From: Hephaestia caeni
Lineage (GTDB): Bacteria > Pseudomonadota > Alphaproteobacteria > Sphingomonadales > Sphingomonadaceae
NCBI RefSeq assembly: GCF_003550065.1
Contig: NZ_QXDC01000004.1
Location: 558,001-622,000 of the forward strand
Length of the DNA stretch: 64,000 nt
Reading direction: 5' to 3'
The translations under genes and the position numbers were made by a program. The notes below the pieces were generated by a model. The model had not been told where the DNA came from. It was given only the letters and a program-made list of their open reading frames with translations, and did not search any database. This document shows positions 19,901 through 27,558 of the stretch, piece after piece. The number at the start of each line of letters is the position of its first letter. The stretch's first letter is position 1.

Positions 19901-21104
19901 GCCGCCCCTTGCCCGCCGCGCGCGCGCCTTCGAACCCGGTATTGTCGAACGCGAAGCGATCGGCGGTCAGGCGATAGTCGAAGCTCGCGGTGCCGAACGC
20001 GCCGTCGAGGATCGCGCGAAGCTCCATGTTGCGCGCGGTCATGTTGGGAAACAGCGCCGGCGGCTTGAGCAGCCGCGCGCGGATGCGCACGTTGCGATAC
20101 GCGCTGCGGGCGAGGTCGATCACGCCGGTCGTATCCACCGCCAGCGCCGACGAGCGCAGCGACAGCGCGCCTTCCACCCGGCGGTTGGCGTAGGTCGCGT
20201 CGCCATTCACCTCGACGCGCGGATCGGTGAGCCGTTGCAGCTTGCCGTGGGTGATCAGATGCGGCGCAAGCGTGCCCGACAGCGTATAATGCCCGCTGCG
20301 GTTGGTGAGCGCGAGATCGATCACGCGCGTATCGCTCGCGGTCGCCACCGCGCTGCCGCGCCACATCGCCCAGCGCCCGTCGCCCGCCACCGTCAGCGCG
20401 AGCGGATGCCGGATGCCACTCAGCCGCGCGAGCACGCCGTCCTTGCTCCCTCTCGCCTGCACGTCGAGATCGAAACGGTCGCGGCTGGGCTCAGCGTCGA
20501 GCGTCATGCGCAAGTGATCGCTGCCCTCGATCACCGCGGCGAGCGCCACGCGTGCGCGGCCCGAGGCGATGTCGGCGCGCGCCTCCACTCGCCCCGATCG
20601 CGCGATCCCGGTCACCGCCGGCGCCACCGCCAGCCGGTCGATCCGCAATTCGCCGATATGCACGTCGAACCCCGGCAGGATCGGCTTGTTCTCGCCCGAG
20701 GGCCGCGTCTTGGGCAATTTGGCGAGCGTCGCCCTCGGCACGACCAGCCGGTTGATGACCAGCTTGTTCGAAAACCACGCGAACGGCCGCCAGTCGAGCT
20801 CAGCGCGCGGCGCCGCGAACACCAGCCCTTCCGGGTCGTAGACGCGCACGTCGACCAATGTCGCCTTGGTATAGATCGATCCGTCGATCCGCCCGATCGT
20901 GAACCTCAGCCCGCTCTTGGGCCGCAATTCGCCCACCTTGTCGGTGATCAGCCGGTGCCCGACATCGGTGTCGATCATCCAGGCGACCGCGCCGACGAGC
21001 ACCAGCAGCGCCGCGAACGCCGCCGCCAGCCACCGCCCCCAGCGCCGCCGCGGCCGCGCGGTCGGCGCCTCCTGTTCGGGCGCAAGATCGTCGTCGTCGC
21101 TCAA
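16938..21104 (-). CDS. tamB: Translocation and assembly module subunit TamB
   Basis: A very large (1388 residues) inner-membrane-anchored periplasmic protein of the TamB/AsmA-like family, thought to bridge the envelope for outer-membrane protein insertion or lipid transport with TamA. There is a cytoplasmic acidic/basic N-terminus, one membrane helix (about 27-46, LAAAFAALLVLVGAVAWMI), then a long beta-repeat region. The conserved DUF490 C-terminus holds the KPEISFTSIPALPEDELMSR block and a terminal aromatic residue (VSKDY). Its start overlaps the stop of tamA in an ATGA. Confidence 0.92.
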   Translation of the reverse strand: MSDDDDLAPEQEAPTARPRRRWGRWLAAAFAALLVLVGAVAWMIDTDVGHRLITDKVGELRPKSGLRFTIGRIDGSIYTKATLVDVRVYDPEGLVFAAPRAELDWRPFAWFSNKLVINRLVVPRATLAKLPKTRPSGENKPILPGFDVHIGELRIDRLAVAPAVTGIARSGRVEARADIASGRARVALAAVIEGSDHLRMTLDAEPSRDRFDLDVQARGSKDGVLARLSGIRHPLALTVAGDGRWAMWRGSAVATASDTRVIDLALTNRSGHYTLSGTLAPHLITHGKLQRLTDPRVEVNGDATYANRRVEGALSLRSSALAVDTTGVIDLARSAYRNVRIRARLLKPPALFPNMTARNMELRAILDGAFGTASFDYRLTADRFAFDNTGFEGARAAGKGRLSKAPITVPVAFSAARVTGVGDVAGGILRNLSLSGALKVTSAFLTGNDLKLASDKLNGRIDLLLDLRTGRYQVNLNGGMRRYLIPGLGVVDVTSRLQAVPGPGGHGTRLVGTGTAQMVRLDNAFFASLAGGLPKIVTRLERGPDLVLHFTDLVLTAPDIRITGSGIRRRDGSFHFEGRGVQRTYGPFTIVLDGQIDHPTLDLHFDAPNATLGLKDVTAHLDPTAQGFDYTARGQSRLGPFTSHGAILLPPGGQGRIAIAALDVSGTHASGALDIVTGGFAGALDVAGGGFTGALRFRPEGDDQRIEGHLDFARARLGAATLRRGKLDFVTVLDPAGTTIQANATGIGLRQGPLTIGRFAAKASLKGGTGEVRASISGSRGRAFAIQTVTQVTPDRYTIRAEGTVDRRDLTLLTPAVVTREGEGWRLAKTRLSFAGGEAEVGGHVGGDAVAIDAKLARLPLSILDIGFPGLGLGGSASGTVSYAVRGGGAPTGKMDLTVRGLSRSGLVLTSRPVDLGIAAVLDADKAAARAVVASGGRTIGRAQMRLSPLASGGLADRLMNAPLFAQLRYAGPADTLWRLTGVELFDLSGPVSIAADATGRLADPRIQGVVDANGARLESGTTGTVVTNLRAHGAFNGSRLVLNQFTGTAGKGSVSGSGAFDFAAANGFGIDVKLAADHAVLIDRDDIGATVTGPLRFVSNGSGGTISGDVAVNESRYRLGRATAATAVPQLNIKEINLPGGGEEDEAPTKPWTLDVHAKMKNRLMVTGLGLDSEWSADLQIGGAPDNPAITGRADLIRGDYEFAGREFELDRGIIRFAGEAPANPALDISANASETGLNATIHVTGNAQKPEISFTSIPALPEDELMSRLLFGTSITNLSAPEALQLAAAVAALQDGGSGINPINAFRRAVGLDRLRILPADPQTGQGTSIAAGKYITRRLFAEIITDGQGYSATQVEFQVTRWLSLLSSISTLGRQSANVRVSKDY

Positions 21105-23089
21105 AACGCCTGCCCCAGCGAGACGTAGACGGCGATGCGCGGATCGCCTTTCTGCGGGTTGATCGGCGTCCCGACATCGACGCGGATCGGCCCGAAGCTC
21201 GAATAATAGCGCACGCCCAGTCCGGTGCCGAAGCGCAGATGCGAGAATTTGGGCAGCGGCGAGGTGTAGATATTGCCCGCGTCGAGGAACGGCACCACGC
21301 CGAAATTGCCGAACGCCTTCACCCGCGCCTCGATCGAGAATTCGGTCAGGCTGCGCCCGCCGATCGGATCGTTATTGGGGTCGCGCGGGCCGATGTCCTG
21401 ATAGCCGTAGCCGCGTACCGATCCGCCGCCACCGGCATAGAAGCGCCGCGACGGCGCGATCGCGTCGCGCGGCGCGCCCACGATCGTCCCCAGCCGCACC
21501 CGTCCGGCGAGCACCACGCCGTCCGAAACCGGCTGATACGCGCTCGCGTCCACCTGCGTGCGCGCATAGCCGAACGCCTGCCCCGACAGCGACAGTTCGG
21601 GCGACAGCCGCCCCGAAACGCGAAAGCCCCGCGTCGGATTGAGCAGGTCGTCCGACCCGTCATAGCCCAGCGTCCCCGGCAGCGCGCCGATGAAATAGGT
21701 CCGCCGCCGCGGCGCGCCGGTCGAGAGGATCACGTCGCGCTCGTCGGTCGCGACCAGTTCGGCACCGACCGACCAGGTCCATGCCTTCTGGTAGAAGATC
21801 GTGCTCTGCCGCTCGAGCGTGCCCGACAGCGAGAAGGTGCGCGCGTCGTAGGCATTGCGCTCGGTATGCGCGAGCGCGACCTGCGCGGTGAGCACGCGGT
21901 CGCGCGCGTGGAAATTGTTGCGGCGCAAGACGATATTGCCGAGCTGTTCGCGCGTGCCGAGCACCCCGCGCAGCGTCAGCGCGCCCTCGGGCGGGAACAG
22001 GTTGCGGTGCGTCCAGCTCGCCTCTGCGCGCACGCCTTCGCCGGTGCCGTAGCCCAGCTCGCCCGCGATCGTGCGCGGCGGCGCGGGCGCCATCGTGATC
22101 GCGAGATCGACCGTGTCGGGCGTGCTCCCCTGCACGGGCTTGATATCGGCCGACGACACCAGCCCGGTCTGGATCAGCGCGCGGTGGAGGTCGTCGACGT
22201 CGGTCGCGTCATAGCGATCGCCGGGGTCGAAGCGCGCGATATCCTGGATATGCCGGCCGTCGAAGATACTGCCCTCGGGCGTGGTGATGACGCCGAAGCG
22301 CCGCGCGCCGCCGGGGATGACCGACAGGTCGAGCGTCGCCGTCCGTGTCGCGTGATCGACGACGATTGCGGGTTCGTCGACCTGCGCGAAGGGAAAGCCT
22401 TCATGCCCGATCGCGGTGCGCAAGTCCGCGGTGCCGGTCGCGATCGCGTCGGCATCGACCGCATCGCCCGTTTTCACCCCGAAGGCATAACGCAGCGCGT
22501 CGGCCTTGCCGCCGGCCGCGAGCACGCCGTCGAGCGTCACGTCCGCGAAATGATAGAGCGCGCCCGGATCGGCGGTGAGCGTGACGAGCAGCTTGCCGTC
22601 GCGGCGGCCGATTCCCGTCGTCACCTGCGCATCATAATAGCCCTGCCCGCGCAGCAGCGTGGTGAGCAATTCGGCATCCTCGCGCGCGCGCCGGTCGAGC
22701 TGCGCGGCGTTGGCGGGATCGCCGTCATGCGCCTTCAGCGTCGAGAGTTCGTCGAAGCGCTGGCGCAGCAGCGGCGTTGCGGCAGCGTCGAGCCCCTCGA
22801 TCGCGAAGCCGTAGCGCATCTCGCTGGCGATCTCGCTGGTCTGGCCGGTGTCGGCAGTCACTTCCTCGGGCGCGAGCGAGAGGTCGGGCCAGTCGACGCC
22901 GAGCCCCGGCAACGGCGCGAGCGGCGCGTCGGGATCGAGCGGCACCGGTTGCGGCGCCCCGCTGCCGGGAGGGATTGCCGTTTCGGCCTGCGGCTCGGGC
23001 GTGCTCTGGGCGCGCGCCGGCGACGCCAGGACGACGCACAAGGAAGCGGCGCCCAACACCGCGCCGTGTCGCCCGAACCCGCACTTCAT
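21101..23089 (-). CDS. tamA: Outer-membrane Omp85-family protein TamA
   Basis: A 662-residue outer-membrane protein partnering TamB. It has a signal peptide (1-28, cut after ARA), a proline-rich linker, POTRA-type domains (about 95-330) and a C-terminal beta-barrel ending in a phenylalanine (SLGQAF). The Omp85 motif appears as GGGGSVRGYGYQ near residue 555. It is followed directly by tamB on the same strand, the conserved order. Confidence 0.92.
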   Translation of the reverse strand: MKCGFGRHGAVLGAASLCVVLASPARAQSTPEPQAETAIPPGSGAPQPVPLDPDAPLAPLPGLGVDWPDLSLAPEEVTADTGQTSEIASEMRYGFAIEGLDAAATPLLRQRFDELSTLKAHDGDPANAAQLDRRAREDAELLTTLLRGQGYYDAQVTTGIGRRDGKLLVTLTADPGALYHFADVTLDGVLAAGGKADALRYAFGVKTGDAVDADAIATGTADLRTAIGHEGFPFAQVDEPAIVVDHATRTATLDLSVIPGGARRFGVITTPEGSIFDGRHIQDIARFDPGDRYDATDVDDLHRALIQTGLVSSADIKPVQGSTPDTVDLAITMAPAPPRTIAGELGYGTGEGVRAEASWTHRNLFPPEGALTLRGVLGTREQLGNIVLRRNNFHARDRVLTAQVALAHTERNAYDARTFSLSGTLERQSTIFYQKAWTWSVGAELVATDERDVILSTGAPRRRTYFIGALPGTLGYDGSDDLLNPTRGFRVSGRLSPELSLSGQAFGYARTQVDASAYQPVSDGVVLAGRVRLGTIVGAPRDAIAPSRRFYAGGGGSVRGYGYQDIGPRDPNNDPIGGRSLTEFSIEARVKAFGNFGVVPFLDAGNIYTSPLPKFSHLRFGTGLGVRYYSSFGPIRVDVGTPINPQKGDPRIAVYVSLGQAF

Positions 23090-23167
23090 TGGCGGTTCCT
23101 AGCCCGGCGTCGCGCCGAGTGACAGGGCTTTGGGCGCCGCGCGCGCAACTTCCGGCGCGGCGTTGCC

Positions 23168-23374
23168 TCAATGCACCGTGCCGACCGCCTCCTCGACGCC
23201 CATCAGCGCGATCAGCCGCCCGATCTGCCGCCAGCGGCAGAAATGGATCGCGTTGCCCAGCGTCCGGCTCCGGTCGGCACGCAACGCCGCCTCGCTCGCG
23301 GCGGTGGCGCCGAACCGGGTGACAAGCTCGACGGCATCGTCCACGTCGGCGGGGCTGGTGAGATAGACCGGCAT
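23168..23374 (-). CDS. Small conserved protein of unknown function
   Basis: A 68-residue protein starting MPVYLTSPADVDDAV. It is mostly helical in appearance and has one cysteine (HFCRWRQ). I recognise the type as a small sphingomonad hypothetical but know no role. It is upstream of tamA on the same strand with 78 bases between. The start at 23374 is preferred because an upstream extension looks random. Confidence 0.6.
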   Translation of the reverse strand: MPVYLTSPADVDDAVELVTRFGATAASEAALRADRSRTLGNAIHFCRWRQIGRLIALMGVEEAVGTVH

Positions 23375-23552
23375 CGAAACTCCATCCACGGATCGACCGG
23401 CGGGGTACAAGCCCCGTGCCAGCCCACGCGCTTTGCCCGCCCGCCGCGCCGCGCGGTGGTCAATGCGCGTTCACCATCCCCCCGATCGCTGTCCCCAGCA
23501 TCCCGCAACGGAACGCTGGCGTACCGCTGCGGGACATGGCAGGGCGGAACGC

Positions 23553-23726
23553 ATGGCAGGTTCCTCCAAATCCCCCGTCGCCGGCGGCGCCCTGATCGCG
23601 CTCGCCGTCATCATCGGCGTCACCGTCGGCCTCGTCGTCGGCCAGCCGACGCAGGGCTTCCTGGTCGGCACCGCCATCGGCATCGGCATGGCGGTCGCCG
23701 TCTGGCTCATCGACCGCCGGCGGTGA
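23553..23726 (+). CDS. Small membrane protein
   Basis: A 57-residue protein (MAGSSKSPVAGGALIA) with two hydrophobic helices separated by GQPTQGF, and a basic C-terminus (IDRRR), so both ends should be cytoplasmic. Glycine-rich helices suggest oligomerisation. No family recognised. It is a single gene followed by palindromic element B7. Confidence 0.6.
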   Translation: MAGSSKSPVAGGALIALAVIIGVTVGLVVGQPTQGFLVGTAIGIGMAVAVWLIDRRR

Positions 23727-23744
23727 TTCTCCCACCCTTCATCC

Positions 23745-23831
23745 GTCATCCCCGCGAAAGCGGGGACCCATCTCCTCCGTTCTCCTCTTGGATAGCGTTG
23801 GGTGATGGGTTCCCGCTTCCGCGGGAATGAC
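23745..23831. repeat. Palindromic element B7
   Basis: About 87 bases: GTCATCCCCGCGAAAGCGGGGACCC at the left contains its own hairpin, and CCCGCTTCCGCGGGAATGAC forms the right end. It is a variant of family B with GCGAAAGC cores. Confidence 0.78.
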
Positions 23832-23887
23832 GGGAGGGAAGCAGCGCTCTCCTTGTGTCCCCCTCCCTCTCAGGGAAAGGAGGGTTT

Positions 23888-24517
23888 TCACCGCAGCGCC
23901 CGCCCCAGCCACACCACCCGCCCGATCACCTCGGCGCCGCGCGCCGCCTCGCCTTCGATTCCTGGCCAGGCCGGGTTGTCGCTGCGGATCGAAAGCCCCA
24001 GCCCGGCACGCGCGACGCGCTTGACCATCAGCGCGCCGTCGACCCGCACGACGAAGATGCCCCCGCGCGAGGTCACTCGCCGGTCACCGGTATCGACCAT
24101 GATCTCGTCGCCGTCGGCGATCGTCGGCAGCATCGATTCGCCCTGCGCGCGGATCAGCGACAGCCGCGCCGCATCGACGCCGAGCGCCCGGATCAGCGCC
24201 GGATCGAAGCGTGTCCCCGCCAGCGCCCGTTCGTCGTCGACGATCCCGCCCGGCCCCGCCGAGGCGGCGACGTCGAGCCGCGGCACCATCACCGTCGCCG
24301 CCGCGCGCTCGGGTGCGCCCAGCACCGCCTCGTCGACGCGGAACCACGCGGCAAGCGTCGCCCGGTCGCGTTCGGCCAGCGCGCGCGGCGATCCGCGCGT
24401 TACATATTGCTGGAGATAGGCCGGGTTGCGCCCGAGCCGCTGCGACAGCGCCGCATAGCTCTCGCCGTGCAGCGCCACCAGCCGCGCTAGCGCAGCGCGC
24501 GGATCGCCCCGTTCCAT
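23888..24517 (-). CDS. S24-family (LexA/CI-type) transcriptional repressor
   Basis: A 209-residue protein with an N-terminal helix-turn-helix (about 15-60, ALSQRLGRNPAYLQQYV) and a C-terminal S24 peptidase domain. The catalytic serine is S128 in GESMLPTIADGDEIMVD and the lysine is K166 in LMVKRV. An Ala-Gly pair at 87-88 in the linker is a plausible self-cleavage site at about the right distance from S128. This suggests a repressor inactivated by a RecA-type signal, like phage CI. Its own promoter contains a perfect dyad, and the transcript may start at the ATG itself. Confidence 0.87.
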   Translation of the reverse strand: MERGDPRAALARLVALHGESYAALSQRLGRNPAYLQQYVTRGSPRALAERDRATLAAWFRVDEAVLGAPERAAATVMVPRLDVAASAGPGGIVDDERALAGTRFDPALIRALGVDAARLSLIRAQGESMLPTIADGDEIMVDTGDRRVTSRGGIFVVRVDGALMVKRVARAGLGLSIRSDNPAWPGIEGEAARGAEVIGRVVWLGRALR

Positions 24518-24552
24518 GCCGCCATCATAGCAATAGGATTTTTCCTAGACAA
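24517..24552 (-). promoter_or_regulatory. Sigma70-like promoter of the S24 repressor, with internal dyad
   Basis: On the minus strand, TTGTCT (24552-24547), a 17-base spacer, then TATGAT (24529-24524). The start codon ATG begins seven bases after the -10 box, so the mRNA should be leaderless. The dyad TAGGA-TTTT-TCCTA (24534-24547) lies between the two boxes, where a repressor would block the promoter. Confidence 0.68.
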
Positions 24553-24608
24553 GTTGGAAATTGAGGAACATTTAAAGAACATCAACCGAGTCGAAACGGG
24601 GTTTGGAG

Positions 24609-24794
24609 ATGACGGTGCTGGGCAAGATCGAACGGTTTCTGCGGCAATCGGACATGCCGCCCACCAAGTTCGGGCGGATCGCGGTCAACGATCCCCGGCT
24701 GGTCGGCGATCTGCGGCGCGGCCGCGAGCCCGGCACACGCACCGTCGCCCGCATCGAAGCCGCGCTCGAAGCGCTCGTGGGGGGCGACCGATGA
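24609..24794 (+). CDS. Small conserved protein, probable DNA-binding
   Basis: A 61-residue protein (MTVLGKIERFLRQSDMPPTK) with the conserved core KFGRIAVNDPRLVGDLRRGR, a short helix-turn-helix-like basic segment. Such proteins are frequent in sphingomonads, but I know of no studied function. It is divergent from the S24 repressor across a 91-base region, and its stop overlaps the next start (ATGA). The ATG at 24609 has GGAG directly adjacent; a TTG six bases upstream is an alternative start. Confidence 0.65.
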   Translation: MTVLGKIERFLRQSDMPPTKFGRIAVNDPRLVGDLRRGREPGTRTVARIEAALEALVGGDR

Positions 24795-25105
24795 GCCGCG
24801 GCCCCGATGCGGGAACGCTGCTCACCCGCGCGCTGGTCGCGGCGGCCGCCGCCGACGGCGTCGCTTGCGCGATCACCGATGCGGACTGGATCCGCTGGGC
24901 AAGCGCGACCTTCACCGGCGCGCAGCATCGCCTGACGCTGTCGGGCGCCTTCACGCCCGCGCTCGACGACTGGCTGACCGCGCTGCCCGACCGCGAGTTC
25001 GCGCTGCCCGGCCATCTCGTCGCCGATCTCACGATCCTGGCGATGCGCGCTTCCCCCGATCGGATCGAGGCCGAGCTTCAGGCGCTCACGGTCGAGGATC
25101 GGTGA
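24791..25105 (+). CDS. Protein of unknown function coupled to the small DNA-binding gene
   Basis: A 104-residue protein starting MSRGPDAGTLLTR. It contains DADWIRWASATFTGAQHRL and a C-terminal helix. No family recognised. It overlaps the preceding small gene by four bases, so both are probably made together. Its place divergent from the S24 repressor suggests it belongs to the regulated module. Downstream lie palindromes C2 and A5. Confidence 0.65.
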   Translation: MSRGPDAGTLLTRALVAAAAADGVACAITDADWIRWASATFTGAQHRLTLSGAFTPALDDWLTALPDREFALPGHLVADLTILAMRASPDRIEAELQALTVEDR

Positions 25106-25184
25106 GTCTGTGGCATCGTTTTGGCCTCACCTTCGCCTAACCTTTCGCGTCCCAGCCACCCTGCGGAACCCTCAATCTTCTGGC

Positions 25185-25255
25185 ACCTCCCCGGCGCAGG
25201 CCGGGGCCCAGCATCGGGCCGCTCGTAACTGAACCCCGGCCTTCGCTGGGGAGGT
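25185..25255. repeat. Palindromic element C2
   Basis: About 71 bases, CACCTCCCCGGCGCAGGCCG at the left and CCTTCGCTGGGGAGGTAC at the right. Related to C1 and C3 by the CTCCCCGGCG and GGGGAGG arms. Confidence 0.78.
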
Positions 25256-25276
25256 ACGCGAGCATTGAACTTCAAC

Positions 25277-25330
25277 CGTTCGCCCTGAGCTTGTCGAAGC
25301 GCCGTTCTTCTTTCAGCACCAACAGAGGAT
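25277..25330. repeat. Half element A5
   Basis: Only the left arm of a family-A element (CGTTCGCCCTGAGCTTGTCG, then CCGTTCTTCTTT) is present. The matching right arm is missing, so this looks like a decayed or truncated copy. Confidence 0.65.
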
Positions 25331-25359
25331 TAGGCGATCCCGATTGAACGCAACCAGCC

Positions 25360-26121
25360 CTAACGCGCCGCGAGGCTGCGCAGCGCGCCGAGCGCCTCGT
25401 CGACGCGATTACCCGTCGTGGCGGCACACAGCACGGGCAGCGGCTGGTCGCGTCGCGCCACGCGTTGTTCGAGCCGGTCGAGCAGCGCGTGGATCGTCGC
25501 CTCGGGGCGACGCGCGGGCGGCTCGGGCGCGACGATCGGCGCGAGCGCGAACGTCTCCAGCCGGTCACCGGGGTCGAACACCTGCGGGCGCTCGATCCGC
25601 GCGAGCGCGGTCACCGGGCGCACCGGCTCGGCGGGCACCGGCAGGATCGCGCCGGGGTCGAATGCCGCGAGCGGCTGGTCGAGATCGTCGGGAAGGTCGC
25701 GTTCGACGGGGTCGAGGTCGATCACCGGCTCGCCCAGATCGCGTGCGGCCGAGATCGGCCGGCGCGCGGGCGCATCGGGATGCGCGTCGGCACGGCGGAG
25801 CACCGGGACGGCGTCGGGCTCGGCGCGATCGCCGCCGAAGGTCAGCGCCAGCGCGCGCGTGCCGACGGCGAGGTACAACCCCGCCCACAGCAGCGCGGTG
25901 ACGCCCGCGCCGCCGGCGAGGATCAGCCCCATCCGCGCGGTGATGCCGAGCGGCGGCGCCGCGGCGGGCAGCACGCCGGCCAGCCCGCTCGCCACCGCCG
26001 CCTGCTCGATTCCCGCGATCGGCAGCAGCGCGAAAGCGAGCGCGGTGAGGAGGCCCACGGCCCCCGACACCACCGGCGCGATCGGCAGGATCAGGCGTTG
26101 ACGACGGAAGGTGGCGACCAT
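25360..26121 (-). CDS. Membrane protein of unknown function beside the exosortase-type glycosyltransferase
   Basis: 253 residues with membrane segments near 10-35, 42-60 and 63-88, then a proline/aspartate-rich cytoplasmic tail of about 165 residues. A short helical end reads ATIHALLDRLEQRVARR. No family recognised. Its start overlaps the end of the glycosyltransferase gene by 31 bases, so the two form one unit, and a role in the same surface-glycan process is an inference from position only. Confidence 0.65.
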   Translation of the reverse strand: MVATFRRQRLILPIAPVVSGAVGLLTALAFALLPIAGIEQAAVASGLAGVLPAAAPPLGITARMGLILAGGAGVTALLWAGLYLAVGTRALALTFGGDRAEPDAVPVLRRADAHPDAPARRPISAARDLGEPVIDLDPVERDLPDDLDQPLAAFDPGAILPVPAEPVRPVTALARIERPQVFDPGDRLETFALAPIVAPEPPARRPEATIHALLDRLEQRVARRDQPLPVLCAATTGNRVDEALGALRSLAAR

Positions 26122-27332
26122 GTTCTACTCGGGGCTGCGGCTTCGACGAGCCTTCGGTACACCGGCTCGTACCGGCAAATGTTTGACGACCAGTTACGCT
26201 CGCGCTCGACGAAGCCGCGCGCGCGCGCCTTGCGGTCGTCCCAGCCAGCACGATCGCCGAACAGCCCCGCCAGCGCGGCGGCGATCGCCGGCGGCGAATC
26301 GGCGGCGAACAGCGTCCCGGTCTCGCCGTCGCGGATCAGTTCGCGGTGCCCGCCGACGTCGGAGGCCGCGACCAGCTTGCCCTGCGCCATCGCCTCGAGC
26401 GGCTTCAGCGGCGTCACGAGATCGGTGAGCCGCATCGCCTTGCGCGGATAGGCGAGCACGTCGACGAGGCTGTAATAGCGCTCGACCTCGGTATGCGGCA
26501 CGCGGCCCACGAAGCTGATCGCCCCGGCCACCGGCGAGGCCGCGGCCTGCGCGCGCAACGCCGTCTCCATCGGCCCGCCGCCGACCAGCAGCAGCCGCGC
26601 CTTGGGCCGTGCCGCGACCAGCGCAGGCATCGCCGCGATCAGATCGTCGAGCCCTTCATAATCGTAGAAGCTGCCGATGAAGCCGATCACCTCCGCCCCA
26701 TCGAGCCCCAGGTCGGCCGCAAGCGCGGCGTCGCGCGGCGGCGGATCGCCGAACAGCGTCAGGTCGACGCCGTTGGGGGACACCAGGATCTTGCCCGGAT
26801 CGATCCCGCGCCCGATCAGGTCGTCGCGCAAGCCGTCGCAGATCACCGCGACCGCATCGGCGCGCCGCACCGCCCAGGTCTCGAGCGCCTTGGTCGCCCG
26901 ATAGCGCAGCGAGCCTTCGCGGCCGGTGCCGTTGCCCACCGCCGCATCCTCCCAAAAGGCGCGGATCTCATAGAGCAAGGGCAGCCCTCGCCGCCGCGCC
27001 ACGCGGAGCGCGGCCAACGCATCGAGCACCGGCGAATGGGCGTGGAGCAGATCGGGCTTGAAGTCGTCGATCGCCGCGTCGATCCGCGCCGCAAAGGCGC
27101 CGATCTCGCGCAGCTCGCCGATCGGGCTCATCGTTCTGGGCGGCGGCACGGTGCGGAAGAAATCGAGCCCGTCGACGGTCTCGCGCGGCGCCGGCGCGGC
27201 GCCGTGGCGAGGCCCCGTGACGGCCGCGACCGTCCAGCCCTTGGCTTCTTCAGCCTTCAGGATCGCGCGGGTGCGAAAGGTGTAGCCGCTCTGGAGCGGC
27301 AGGCCGTGGTCGAGGACGTGGAGGATGCGCAT
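26091..27332 (-). CDS. Glycosyltransferase family 4, exosortase-A-associated type
   Basis: A GT-B glycosyltransferase of 413 residues. The start MRILHVLDHGLPLQSGYTFR is the hallmark of the PEP-CTERM/exosortase-A-associated GT4 family (TIGR04063). The later motifs VSPNGVDLTLF and KPLEAMAQGKLVAASDVGGH are the donor-site features of GT4. It transfers a sugar to a lipid-linked or surface glycan in the cytoplasm; donor and acceptor are unknown. Starts seven codons (27353) or four codons upstream are possible. The gene is divergent from a small membrane peptide and the O-ligase. Confidence 0.87.
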   Translation of the reverse strand: MRILHVLDHGLPLQSGYTFRTRAILKAEEAKGWTVAAVTGPRHGAAPAPRETVDGLDFFRTVPPPRTMSPIGELREIGAFAARIDAAIDDFKPDLLHAHSPVLDALAALRVARRRGLPLLYEIRAFWEDAAVGNGTGREGSLRYRATKALETWAVRRADAVAVICDGLRDDLIGRGIDPGKILVSPNGVDLTLFGDPPPRDAALAADLGLDGAEVIGFIGSFYDYEGLDDLIAAMPALVAARPKARLLLVGGGPMETALRAQAAASPVAGAISFVGRVPHTEVERYYSLVDVLAYPRKAMRLTDLVTPLKPLEAMAQGKLVAASDVGGHRELIRDGETGTLFAADSPPAIAAALAGLFGDRAGWDDRKARARGFVERERNWSSNICRYEPVYRRLVEAAAPSRTWSPPSVVNA

Positions 27333-27429
27333 CCCCGCCTTCATGCCCGCCAAGGTTTAACGGCGCGTCAACCCCGTCACGCTAGACCGTCTCGCGTTCG
27401 CCTTTTCGAGCTTGGAACCTGCACGGCCG

Positions 27430-27558
27430 ATGATCGACAATTTCGCGCTCGCCGTGTCGCACGGGCTGATGATCCTCATCTTCTGGCGCCTGCTCAAGCG
27501 TCCCGATCTCGATCGCGAGGACGCGGCCCCCAAGCCGCCGCGGCGCCGCGATGCATGA
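27430..27558 (+). CDS. 42-residue single-helix membrane peptide upstream of the O-ligase
   Basis: The frame MIDNFALAVSHGLMILIFWR followed by LLKRPDLDRE and a Pro/Arg-rich tail gives 42 residues. It has one hydrophobic helix (about 4-22) and a charged cytoplasmic end. Its stop lies eight bases inside the O-ligase gene, a spacing typical of translational coupling, and codon use matches the neighbours. No strong ribosome site is seen. Possibly a small subunit of the ligase machinery; this is inference. Confidence 0.55.
   Translation: MIDNFALAVSHGLMILIFWRLLKRPDLDREDAAPKPPRRRDA

Noticed and set aside
18006-21128. Long open frame of 1040 codons on the strand opposite tamB
   Set aside because: It is rich in Arg, His and Pro as expected for the mirror of a GC-rich gene, has no family features, and tamB on the other strand is unmistakable.
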